Of a stretch of 64,000 nucleotides of DNA, positions 1 to 11,110 are shown piece after piece. Position numbers and translations under genes: made by a program. This DNA comes from Hibiscus mutabilis (taxonomy: Eukaryota > Streptophyta > Magnoliopsida > Malvales > Malvaceae). The notes below the pieces were generated by a model. It was given only the letters and a program-made list of their open reading frames with translations, was not told where the DNA came from and ran no database searches. The stretch spans positions 6,882,001-6,946,000 of the forward strand of contig CM033715.1 of assembly GCA_019671005.1 (NCBI GenBank), read 5' to 3'. The stretch's first letter is position 1; each line of letters starts with the position of its first letter.

Positions 1-300
1 CCATTCAACAGAAAGAAAAAGAAACAAAAAGAAAACCTTCAAAGTCAACAATCAAAAGCTACATATATCAAGAAAAAGAAAGAAAAAAGAAAAGGCAAGA
101 CTTACTTTGATTTGATGAGCGGAGAAAAGGGGCAGAGATGGAAGCAAAGACTGCAGCAGCTGCTGCCCCTTTATGCGGAGAGGAGTGTCAATGAAAGATC
201 AAAGCCCTACTCCAAGAGGACTCTTCCATTCTTTGTTTTCCTGTTACTAGTGGTGCCATCGTTGCCAACTCGTTAGCTACATGATTGAGCTTCAAAACTA
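1..300 (-). other. possible 5' end of a gene leaving the window on the left
   Basis: On the minus strand this stretch is CT-rich and less AT-rich than its surroundings, as plant 5' untranslated exons often are. It reaches a donor-like CAAA|GTAAGT near position 105, followed by a pyrimidine-rich intron-like stretch to the window edge. No convincing reading frame is visible. A short inverted repeat (GGGGCAG near 130, CTGCCCC near 166) lies inside. An untranslated first exon of a gene to the left is a guess; it could be unrelated sequence. Confidence 0.2.
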
Positions 301-1960
301 TAGATTCAACATCATACACGAATTCAAATCTCGATATCTACCAACAAAGACCGTTTTTTATTTACCATGTCATAGTCTCTTTGAAGTTAGGACTTTGGTT
401 ACATTGCTATGAGCATGCGAAAAGTGGCCGGATCTGAATAGATATGGTGGAGGTTGAAAATGCAAAGCCTGTTTGCCATTCCCCTGGTAAATACATCATG
501 ATGTTAACTTGGACAAAGAGTTCGAGAAAGTTCCATTTGATGTTATAGTAAATGGAACCCAATTACATGATTAACACAACAATTACTTAAAACTTAAACT
601 TATATATAGAAAATTCAAAACTTAAACATGTTAAGAGTCTCGAATATTAAATTCTTTATTGTTTTGTGTGTGTGTGTATATATATCAACTTAGTGTTAAC
701 CTAAGGAGCATGATCTTCCCAACCACAAGTTTATGATTCAAGTTCTTTCATTTTCCTTAATTTAGAAAGGACAATTGAGGTGGAAATGAAATATGTTACC
801 GGTAAATTTACCCAAATATTGTGGTTGGAATTTTTTTCTAACAATTTGGTCCAGGGCAGATTACTTCTTGATCTATGGTGGTTTACTGTTTAAGTTAGAA
901 GTTGGATTGAAAGGAACCCTACTTTAAACAATGTTTATCCAGAAAATAAACACAAAGTTAGAAATAAGCTTGAAGACAGATTGAAAGGAATCCGACTTTA
1001 AACAGTGTCCGTTGTTTTTACTGTTTGAAGTCGAATTGAAAGGAACCCGACTTTAGAAGTTTGTTTTAAACATGTAAAATCACTGTTTAAAGACAGATTA
1101 AAAAGAATCCGAATTCTGATTTTGCTATAGTGAACAACACATTATTAGAAATAAAGTAAAGAAAATTACATTATTAGAAAAAAAAAATTAAAGAGCAATA
1201 TTTGAGAAATTTTACCGATGTTACCTTTCACTTCTCATGGATTAAAAACCCAATAATTTATTTTTTCTTTGCGAGGAAAGTAAGAAATTAATCATTGTTG
1301 TGGAGACTATACATATGAATAGGGGAGGGCCACCTTGGCATAGCTTTTTTTTTTTAAATAATTTTCATTATTCAAATTAAGTATTGAAATTTATTATAGA
1401 ATAATTCTCTTAACCCAATAATTTTATTATGGGATAACAATAACACGATAAGCTTACATTGTAAATGGGAGGGACTCTTGTACCCCACGCTAGAATTTTT
1501 TTTTTATAATCTTTTCTATTTTCAAACATTTTTGAATTGTTCCCCAACTCTTCATATTTGTTTGTCCCTGAGAGCAACTTTCTTAATTTAATTCAACCAA
1601 ACTCAATAACTATTCTTTTTATTTATGAAGAAATACTTGATATATATATATATATATTCGATTCATTCTAATTCAAATTTTAATATTGAAAAATTCAAGT
1701 ATTTAAACAACAAATCATAAAACTTTGGACTTTAAAAAATAAATAATTTTCTTTCCACTTTTTCACTTGGAAATTAGAATAATGCAGGAAAATATTGAGG
1801 AAGTTAACATCACTTATGGGTTCCACACAATATTGTAATCATATACTTATAATCGACTGCGGATCGTTTGTAATTATCCTCTTGAATTTAGGACACAATA
1901 AACTGGAAATATGTATTTTCCTTTTATAGTTTGAAATATATCCTTATTTTTTTGTTATAA

Positions 1961-1963
<3 letters not shown>
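301..1963. other. AT-rich intergenic sequence, no gene seen
   Basis: No frame with conserved protein content was seen on either strand. At 860-1120 a degenerate motif of the kind 'gattgaaaggaacccgactttaaacagtg' recurs about four times at 60-70-bp spacing, which looks like a decayed tandem repeat. Confidence 0.5.

Positions 1964-2014
<51 letters not shown>
1964..2014. repeat. (AT)n microsatellite
   Basis: About 50 bases of uninterrupted alternating A and T, directly abutting a dispersed repeat that starts with GGGATGGACC. Confidence 0.95.
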
Positions 2015-2017
<3 letters not shown>

Positions 2018-2183
2018 ATGGACCTAAAGGAAAGCTGGTGGGATAGTCGTCTTCCATAAAAAATTAAAATTCATACGTTATTTAAAAAAAAATTATGTAT
2101 TTTTTATTAAAAATCTATTTTTGCCCCCTCTAAAATTTTATAAGTTCATTTCCCTAACATAAGATCTTACGCCTGTCCCTGTA
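2014..2183 (-). repeat. small dispersed repeat, copy 1 (AGGGA-ended)
   Basis: The segment begins TAGGGATGGACC and ends CCTGTCCCTG. Read on the minus strand it has the same ends and the same order of features as the copy at 34931-35123 (CAGGGACAGRCG ... GGTCCATCCCTA). The imperfect terminal inverted repeat AGGGAYRGAC suggests a MITE-like non-autonomous element. No coding content. Confidence 0.5.
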
Positions 2184-4337
2184 TATATTATTTCTAAAGT
2201 TTATTACATTTATAAAAAAAAAAAAAAAACTGTCTGAAATATGTTGCCGTTTGTCATCAATGGAATATACAAATTTTAGAAGTAAACTATTATATCATAT
2301 TTTAAAAAAATTAGTTACTTTTCAGTTTTTTCTTTATCACCGTTTATTTTTTTAATCAATGACGACATCAATTTTTGTATTGGTTGTTGACCGCCGATAA
2401 TTTATATTTTATTTGTTTTTGTTTATTTATTTTTTGTATATTTTGCTGCGTTTTCCTCTGATTTTGTAGCACGTTTTCTCTGCCTTTATGTCACGTTGTT
2501 GCCTTATGACATGCTTTTACGGTTATTTTTGTAGGTTTTTGGTGTTCATACGATAACCTTCACATTATTGTCTTTAATTCGTGTTTGTCGAAGGTTATGT
2601 AGAGTTTGATCTCCTTTTGAGTTGTTTGCCAATGTAATTTATAGCGGGTCGTCGTTTTTGAGAATATGCGTGAAAGATTGTTGCCGATTTTGGGATTTAT
2701 TCTAGTTCGTGTTTTAACAACTCCCCATAGACCCTTCCTAATTCCTACAATAGATTGTAGAGATTTTTTTGGTGCAAAAATGAGGTGTTTAATTTGACTG
2801 GTGCAACGCTTAACTTTTTTTAGATTTATAATTTTTTTGATATTTTTTTGGATATTCTAAAACTTATATTATGTTTATGTTTTAGCTTTATTTTATCTAT
2901 CAATAAAACTGTTTGGTTGATGTGTAAAAAAATAAACTACTATAAATTTAGTAAATATATCTTATAATAAATAAATTAAAAATAAGAATATATTTATATT
3001 TTTCGTGAAAAGGGAAAGTGTAAACAAATGATTGTGCGAGTTGCATGAGGGAAGTAGTGGTGTGGTAGCACCAAGCATGCAATTTAACAATAAAAATGAA
3101 AACATTTGACTTCCCAATCCCATCATCACCTGCATCAATTTGTATTTTTCTAATTTTTTTAAAAATATATATTTTTTGTTTTCCAATATATGCATTAAAA
3201 CAAATCTGATATTTAACTTTCCATAGATGCTGATTAATCTTCTAATTTTTAAATATTTTGATGCTCAATGCTTCATGTAATTTTCTGTCAAAAAATTGCA
3301 TGGACTTTTGAAACCCTTTATTATCGATTGAGGGGATGAACTTTTATAATTACAATCAGGTTTAATCAAATAAATGAAATTTTATTTTTTCGATTAAATA
3401 AAAATATATTATATTCTTATATCGATATTTAAATTCATCTAAAATAAGGCAAAAATATGTCAAAATTAATAAATTTAATAAGTTCCGGTCAACAAGAGAC
3501 GAATCAATCATTAATCTCTTTTATCTCTGCATGTTCCTTCCTTCACTTTTATTTATTTTCTTTTTTTCTCTTTCCTATTTTTCCAGTTTCTTTTCCATAT
3601 GAGTTCTTGTTTTATTCTGTTTAGTAGTTATTCTCATTTTTAAATGGTAAATGTTTGTCTGTTTTGTTACACTTTTTTTAGGGTTAAATTTACCGTTATC
3701 TCTCTATTTAACGATTATTTAATTGTTTTGTTGATCTACTTTTACTTAGACTCTTGGGTGATTTTTTTATATTGATAGGTATCGACAATCACCCAATATG
3801 TCATGTTTAGGTTCCAATAAAGTCAATTTGTCAACGGGTTGCTGTGTTCTACTATTATGTTAGTGTTGATGATACTTATCTTTCAACGTCGACAAGGTTA
3901 AATTTTTTAAAACTCTTTTATTGGATGATCATGTTCTCAAAATTTTAATGACTGATTAATGTGATTAATCCCTTTTTTTAACATTGTGATTAGATTTCTT
4001 CTTTTAAATCTTTGAATGTTGACATATTCACAACTTTTGATTTTTTATATAAAATATTTATATCTAAAGAAAATCGGAGTTCGTTCAAATTTCTTAAAAA
4101 AAGTTAACAATTCAAGTTTCGATATTGTAAAGGGAGAAAATTAGTCAGTAATATCACTCACATAATAAACCTCTACAATATCAAATTCGAATTAATTGAC
4201 TAATAGATTGAACACTAAAATTATAAAAAAGAAATATATAAGTAGGGATGGGCAAAATCACGACCCGACTTGACCCGTTCCCATCCATATATTCTGACTA
4301 GTGAAGGAAAGAAGCACCCAATTAACATAAGATAATT
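2184..4337. other. AT-rich intergenic sequence, no gene seen
   Basis: Long AT-rich stretch with only chance reading frames. Near 4080-4190 the words 'caagtttcgatattgtaaa' and 'caaattcgaattaattgac' resemble degraded tRNA-derived SINE tails found at other places in the window, too decayed to call. Confidence 0.5.
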
Positions 4338-5822
4338 GTAACACCCCCTTCCTGGCCTGGTCGAGAACCGGGTCAGAGTATGCTACCGATGAACTAACAG
4401 TGATCGATACGATAATTTCATACAATAAGCAATGATAATAGGCCCAACATTCAAGAATGAGTATATAAAATTTCAATTAATCTATTATGAGTCTAAGATT
4501 ATCCAATTAGGATCAAATTATAACATATACAAACTTTGGGGACTTAACCACAATTTCAGTATTTTAGTAGTCCGATTTTGAAACTTATCTTACTACAATG
4601 TAATTCTTCATGTACAATAAACATGCAAATTTTCATACTATTCGGAGTTCATATGCCCATTCAATTAAGCCATGCAATAACCAGTGACCATTCTGTAAAC
4701 AATATAAGACTGTGATCTTTATCTTTTAACATAATTAACTGTCACCGTACCAATACCCTTATAGCCGTATCGGTACGCTAAACCTAATTCTCAAATTTCA
4801 TATTCAATTGCAATAGACCCGTATCGACACGGTTGAGGTCCGTACCGATACAGGTTGACCATGTTGACTTCGTATCGATACACCTTGACCTCATATCGAT
4901 ATCATTTTTACACCCAAATTCCAGTAGCCAAAATCCGTACCGATACGCTTAGGTCATATCGATACGCCTAGGCCGTATCGATACGTCCTTTGTTGACCAT
5001 CGTTGACCTGACCAAATATGCAAGGCCGAATCGATACGTCATCAACCGTATCGATACGCTGCCTTGTAATGACAGATTTTTGCTAGGTTTTTATTCGATT
5101 TAACCTATCAACCAAGGTCCAAATGCAATGAAATTTTACCAGTAAATTTTAATCATTATAAACTATTAGCATGCCAAAATTCGTGTTAATCCAAATCTAT
5201 TTACTATGTTTTCACCTTTTTGAGCCAAATATGCATTTTTAGTCCCTTTTAAGCCATATGAAAAGTTCATTTAAAGCCTTATGCACTAACATGCCACAAG
5301 CACAAAATATACATATCAAATGGGCCTTATATGACTCTTCTAAGTACTTTACCACCCTACTAGGAGTTCATAGGATCGATATACATTACTTCAAGCTTGC
5401 TTGTGACTTGTACAACACAACAGCTTCTCTGATCTCTAACGTTGAATCCCTTAACCTGAAATGGATGAAATGCAATGCATTAGGCATACTTTGCCTATTG
5501 AGGTAGTCACAATTAAGCACTATGTCATGGAAATGCACTACAACTCATGTCTATACAATAACAATGCAATATATCCATGGAAGCAATGCAATGATCATGT
5601 TTAATAACAATAAATCCATATTCATCAATAACCCTTGGATCGATTCGAGATAGTGGATACGCGAATTCCTACGCCTTGCCAAATCAATGAAAGGTCTAGT
5701 CCCTCCGCCTCGCCAATATGACCAATACCACAACACATCCCTCCGCCTCGCCAAATCAATATAGGTCGTAGCCCTAGGACCGTAATCCACTCGTACACCG
5801 AGCTCATGAATTCTATGGCATG
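4338..5822 (+). mobile_element. left part of the outer LTR-like element
   Basis: Starts TGTAACACCCCC and carries a cluster of palindromic CGTATCGATACG-like motifs (4745-5062). Its right edge abuts TGTAGCGATG, the start of a different LTR. The reading frames in it are short and show no family resemblance. Confidence 0.5.
4745..5062. repeat. cluster of CGTATCGATACG-type palindromes
   Basis: About eleven near-copies of the 12-base palindrome CGTATCGATACG lie in about 320 bases (for example near 4763, 4809, 4832, 4870, 4938, 4957, 4972, 5030 and 5046). Many are introduced by GGCC or CC and followed by TTGACC. Variants change one or two bases, usually keeping the ATCGAT core. The cluster lies inside LTR sequence. 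Confidence 0.85.
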
Positions 5823-5823
5823 A

Positions 5824-6398
5824 TGTAGCGATGTCCCTCTCGCTGAAAAAGGTGGTGTTTTTATTTTGAAAATGATGTCTTCCGTGGGATTTTAGAAAAA
5901 TCGCATTTTATTTAAAAATGGAGTCGCCACCGGCCACTCAAGGTGGATCGGACACCGTAAAAACTAGAGATTTAAAATTGATGGGTTTGGGAGTCGGTTA
6001 CGGATGGGGAAGGATTAGCACCCCCACACCGCCCAAAATTGGTACTTTAATAATTACCGCATTATTAATATTAAACTTTCCGAATTAAAGTGACGATCAA
6101 ATTAAAATTTGGTTATAAATGCGAGTAGATTTTAAAAGCCCCGTTATCCGAGGGTAAACGCCCAACCACTATCACTACGCCTGATACTGGCCCCGTTTAC
6201 GCTCGGATAAAAGGGCACCACATTGACAATTATATATTCGAAATGCAACTTAAAAATATTATAAAACAAATATTCATAAAGACATAGAACTAAAAAACAT
6301 AAAAACATAAATAATAATATTAAAAATGAAATGCACGAACAAAAATAACATGACATGTCATAAAACAAAATATAAATATAAACATGCAAAAAAGACAT
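5824..6398 (+). mobile_element. partial LTR of the tRNA-Arg-primed element
   Basis: Starts TGTAGCGATG and closely parallels the first 430 or so bases of the LTR at 6399-7714. Shared landmarks include 'tggagtcgccaccggccact', 'gttacggatggggaaggatt' and 'tactggccccgtttacgctc'. It then diverges into AT-rich sequence and is cut by the start of the next LTR. It could be a truncated second insertion or an internal tandem duplication of the LTR head. Confidence 0.6.
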
Positions 6399-7714
6399 TG
6401 TAGCGATGTTTTTTTCTCGCTAAAAAAGAAAGTGTTTGATTTTATTTGGAAAATGTTGTGTTCCGCGTGGGATTTTATAAAACCCGTGTTTTATTTAAAA
6501 TTGGAGTCGCCACCGGCCACTCAAGGTGGACCGGACACCGTAAAAAACCAGAGATTTCAAAATATCGGGTTCGGGAGTCGGTTACGGATGGGGAAGGATT
6601 AGCACCCCCACACCGCCCAAAATTGGTACTTTAATAATTACCGCTTTATTAATATTAGACTTTCCAGATTAAAGTGACGATTAAATTAAAATTTGATTAT
6701 AAGTGCGAGTAGATTTTAGAGGCCCCGTTATTCGAGAATAAACACCCAACCACCATCACTACGCCTGATACTGGCCCCGTTTACGCTCGAATAAAAGGGC
6801 ACCGCATTGACAAAATATATGTTCGTTATGCAAACTAAAAAACATGGCAAATATAAATAAATACATTGCGATAAAAATATAAATAAATACTAACATAATA
6901 AAATACTAATATAACATAAATAAAATGCTAATCTAAAACATACATACATACATGACTATTAATCTAACTCATAAATAAAAACACATCTAACATAAATAAA
7001 ATACTAATCTAAAACATGCATACATAAATATTAATCTAACTTATAAAAACATATCTAACATAAATAAAATATTAATATAAAACATAAATTTAAAACATAC
7101 TAATCTAAAACATAGATAAACATACAAATTAAAAACACAATTTTAAATTAACTACTACTTCATTAAAATATAAAAATTACAACATAAATAAAAAGAAAGA
7201 AAATATACCTAATTAGATGTTCGAATGACGAACCCCGATTGGACCCCACCGAGATCTACCACGACCTCTCCAAAAATATTAACTAGATCGGACCTAAAAT
7301 AGGACCCCGATCGAACCGGTTAGGACCGAAGATATTACCCCGGTCCTGGGCTAGCCGAATTGGCCTGCCCCTGCCGATTCAAATTGCTGCTTGCTTCAAT
7401 TGCCAATTCTTGCTTCATGCCCTCCTATTTATAGAGGGGAGGAGGGTGACGTGGAGCCTTGTGATCCACTCCCCTCCCTTTTTTTTTACTTTTTTGCTTT
7501 TTTTTATTAATTTTGTTATTATTATTATTTATATATATTATTACAATAATACTAAAAATACTAAAAACTCGTACAAAAATGAGTGATTACAGCTGCCCCT
7601 CTTTGCTTGTTCTTGTGAAACGAGAACAAAGCAAAGATCAAAAGCACTCATTTTTGTTTTATCTGGCTAAACTTCTCTCCTTTTAACGTTTACTCTAAAA
7701 AAAACATCGCTACA
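6399..7714 (+). mobile_element. LTR, 1316 bp, with TGTAGCGATG/CATCGCTACA ends
   Basis: The LTR starts TGTAGCGATG and ends CATCGCTACA, a perfect 10-base terminal inverted repeat that includes the canonical TG...CA. A tRNA-Arg-type primer binding site lies two bases beyond the right end, which fixes the element's orientation (+) and the LTR boundary. The right quarter carries a strong hairpin (7573-7657). No partner 3' LTR and no coding region follow, so the element is a derelict or a large non-autonomous form. Primer usage suggests the Tat/Ogre branch of Ty3/gypsy; that is from general knowledge. Confidence 0.75.
7573..7657. other. long hairpin inside the LTR
   Basis: A perfect 13-base outer stem, ACAAAAATGAGTG (7573-7585) with CACTCATTTTTGT (7645-7657), encloses a second imperfect stem (CTTTGCTTGTTCT with AGAACAAAGCAAAG around a GTGAAAC loop). 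The same right arm plus its flank recurs inverted at 11293-11332. Confidence 0.8.
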
Positions 7715-7716
7715 GA

Positions 7717-7734
7717 TGGCGACTCTGCTGGGGA
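7717..7734 (+). promoter_or_regulatory. primer binding site for tRNA-Arg
   Basis: TGGCGACTCTGCTGGGGA is the reverse complement of a tRNA 3' end ...CCCCAGCAGAGTCG-CCA. This fits plant tRNA-Arg, whose acceptor stem starts GACTC and whose T arm ends in CCCCAG (from memory). It lies two bases after the LTR end, the usual place for minus-strand priming. Confidence 0.75.
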
Positions 7735-9480
7735 TATTTTTGTTTTTTCATAAACAAATGAGAGTCGAGCTTTTTCAAATAATTACCGTTGTATTAATAT
7801 CAAAAATTCCGGATTAAAGTGACTATTAAACTAACATTCGGTTATAATTGCGCGTTTGTTTTAACGCATTTAAAATATGACATATAAACCCGTTTTTTAA
7901 GTGGGGGAAAATGCTAATGCTTTCGTGGAGATATCGTTCTCCCGTGTAGGCCTAGCAAGTACCTTCGGGGCTCGAGTACCTTATGTTTTCGTAAGGATAT
8001 CGTTCCTTCGTGCAGGCATAAGCGAATGGGTCCCCCTGAGTTGAATCCGGTTGAAAGGAGCCTATAATGGGTGATGACCGGGGGCCTTGCTACTCTTAGT
8101 AGAGGACAACGAGGACAATTCGGGTACCTCTTAGCACCAAAACTGCATATAGTGAGCCGTAGGAGCCAACCCTTTAGAGCCATGTAAAACTCTGCCCGAT
8201 TAGTGGTCACCTTATTTAGGCTCTGGTGCCTTGTTTCTTGTTTATGTACAGTTTTTATTACTTTATTTTTGTTATATTAATCAGTTTATTTGGTACTAAC
8301 TCGTTTTATTTTATTCTCATCGCACTGAGTTCACCTGCATCATTGCACAACATCATCACAATCTTAATTTTGCATTGCATCGATTTAGGACACATTTTGC
8401 ATGCATTCATTTTTAGAATAATAAAACTAATCCTCGGGTTGCGTCATTAAACACAACAAAGATGGTCGATCTAGTACCTTACAAAGTTCCTTACAAAAGT
8501 TTGGTCATGGGGCATGTCCAAAAGCACCCCCACATCTTTTACAAACATTATGCCTCTAACAAGGTCCAAGTCCGGGAACATTCTTTGCCAAGGTCCAGCC
8601 TTCATTGTCGAGTCAAACTCTTGCATCTTTGACCACAGTCTGCAAAAATGCACCTAATCCAAAATAATAATAATAATGAGCTGCCATGAACCAACACACA
8701 ATTTATAAACCCAACCTAGGGGGCAACAGAATCCACACTCAAAGTGTCAAATTCAAGAACAGTTTCAGACGATGGCATATGGATGAATAAAATGTTGGGG
8801 CATGCACCCAGATGACTGATCGAACCCAAGTTGAGGTTGGGGCACCGTCACATACAAAAAACCAAGATCCTGACGGGACCAGTGAGGAGTCGGGCATCCC
8901 TTTGAGGGCAAAAAAAATCATATCACATTCATGCATTCATCTTGCATACGTCATACATTTAGGTTAAGTGCATACACCAAAATCACCATGCATTTAAGAT
9001 AGACACATGCATTTAGTCATAAAAATCATGTATGCATTTTTGCTTACAAACAAAGTTCAAAAAAGAGACCGAACATCCTCAACCGGGGGCAACAACAACG
9101 ACGGCCAACCTTAGTCTTAGAGGAGGCCAAACACAAAGAGGATGCTGAAACATCAATAAAAGGTAACAGTGAAAATTTTGTGAACATTTAATGATTAATG
9201 TTTTTTTCATCGTAGGTCATACCTCTCCGCTTGATGAGAGCAATGTAGTAGACTTTTCAGATCTTGCCTTCTTCATTGTTGATAGGCCAACAATTTTCAG
9301 ATTCATTTTACCGCTGATGGTGCAACAATATAGACATCCTCGAAGATTTCGTTTCTCCGTTGATGGTGCAAACAGATCCGAACCTTTCCCAAACAGATCA
9401 AATTTGTATTCAAGTCTTGTTTTTTTTCCGTGGTGCAAACTGCGGACCTAATTTTCCTCAAGTCTTACTTCTTTGTACAG
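7735..9480 (+). mobile_element. non-coding leader of the tRNA-Arg-primed element
   Basis: This follows the primer site and should hold the leader and then gag. I find only short frames and no CCHC knuckle, protease or polymerase motif. The sequence is of mixed composition, less AT-rich than the neighbouring intergenic DNA. Confidence 0.45.
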
Positions 9481-9654
9481 TTCAAGAAAAAGAAAAAAAT
9501 TATCAAAATATAGAGTTGAAAAAATATAGAAAAAAATAAAGCAGAAAAAATCAAAAAATCAAAAGTCGAAAAAATCAAAAAATGAAGAAAAATGAAGAAA
9601 AATGAATGAAATGAAAATCAAAAGAAAATTTATCAACTTTCATCGCCCGATCTA

Positions 9655-10330
9655 GTTCCTCCGCTGATGGAGTGGCCAGGTCCAAGCTTCTGTTGCCCTC
9701 AGATCCCGCTCTCCGCTGATGGTGTAGCCGGTTCCAGGTCGTCATTATCAAATCTTGCTCTCCGCTGATGGAGTTGCTAGGTCCAAGCTCCCGTCGTCCT
9801 CTGATCCTGCTCTCCGCTGATGGTGTAGCCGGTTCTAGGTCGTCATTGTCCAATCCAGTCCTCCGCTGATGGAGCGATCGGGTCCAAGCTCTCGTCGCCC
9901 TCAGATCTTGCTCTCCGCTGATGGTGTAGCCAGTTTTAGGTCGTCATGGTACAATCCAGTCCTCCGCTGATGGAGTGGCCGGGTTCAAGCTCCCGTCGTC
10001 CTCTGATCCTGCTATCCGCTGATGGTGTAGCCGGTTCTAGGTCGTCATTGTCCAATCCAGTCCTCCGCTGATGGAGTGATCGGGTCCAAGCTCGCCGCCC
10101 TCTCGATCATGCTCTCCGCTGATGGTGTAAAGAGTTCCGTGTCGTCATTGTCCAATCCGATCCTCCGCTGATGGAGTGACCGGGTCCAAGCTCCCGTCGC
10201 CCTCCTCGATCCGCTCTCCGCTGATGGTGTAGCGGTTCCAGTCATCATTATTCAATCGATCCCCCCGTGATGGAGTGGCTAGGTCCCGATTCTTCTTTGT
10301 CCCTACTTACCCGTGATGGTGTAGTAGGGT
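9655..10330 (+). repeat. tandem array, about 100-bp unit, about 7 copies
   Basis: The anchor TCCGCTGATGGAG recurs at about 9659, 9761, 9862, 9963, 10064 and 10164, with a decayed copy near 10266, a steady period of about 100 bases. Each unit has two halves with a shared head: one with 'gctgatggagtg', the other with 'gctgatggtgtagcc'. The true ancestral unit was therefore about 50 bases. A-rich spacers flank the array on both sides. Confidence 0.9.
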
Positions 10331-10524
10331 TCGATTAATATTTCTGTTTCTCCGTTGATAGATCCAACTTTACTGATTTTCAAGTTTTCTTTATTAATGT
10401 TTTAGCTAGAAAACAAATCAAAAAAAAGAAAAAAGAAGAAAAAATCATAGAAAAATAGAAAAAAGAAAAAAGAAAAAAATTAAAAAAATCAAAAAATGGA
10501 AAATGAGCTTTCAACCAAATTCTG

Positions 10525-11110
10525 ATCATGCCTCTTCGTCAGAGTCGTATCTTGATCACAAAAAAAAAACTATCCGATCCTGCCTCTTCGCCGGTGTCGT
10601 AGCTGGATCAGATCTTCAAACCTTGCCTCTTCGTCGGTGTTGTAGCTGGGTCAAATATAACTTTCGGTTCTGCCTCTTCGTCGGTGTTGTAGCTGAACCT
10701 AATTCACTAACTTCCGGTATTGCCTCTTTGTCGGTGTTGTAGCTAGACCAAATTCACTAACTCTTGATCATGCCTCTTCGTCGATGTTGTAGCTGGATCA
10801 ACATTACTAACTTTAGACCATGCCTCTTCGTCGGTGTTGTAGCTTGGTCAAAATTCACCAACTTTCAAGTTTTAAGAAGAAGAAAAAGAGAGAGAAAAAG
10901 GAAAAAGAAAAAATATGAAAAAACAGAGAAAAAGGAAACAAAAAAAGAGAGAAAAAATGTCAGTTTTCTGATCTTGCCTCTTCGTCAGAGTTGTAGCTGG
11001 ATCAGACATCAGAACTTTCACCTATCGGTCTTGCCTCCTCGTCAGTGTTGCAGCTGGATCGAATTTTGTAGACCCTGTCTCTTCGCTCGGTGTGTTATTT
11101 GGGTCGAACT
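10525..11110 (+). repeat. tandem array, about 49-bp unit, about 10 copies
   Basis: The anchor CCTCTTCGTCGGTGTTGTAGCT recurs with small changes at about 10530, 10582, 10625, 10672, 10722, 10771, 10821, 10977, 11033 and 11077. The period is about 49 bases, interrupted by an A/G-rich run at 10870-10960. The core (C-TC-TTCG-TCGG-TGTTGTAGCT) resembles the half-unit TCTCCGCTGATGGTGTAGCC of the preceding array, so the two arrays look like diverged families from one ancestor. Confidence 0.85.

Noticed and set aside
9655..11110. Possible CRISPR-like array
   Set aside because: Units are contiguous and diverged with no unique spacers of even length, and the context is plant nuclear DNA.
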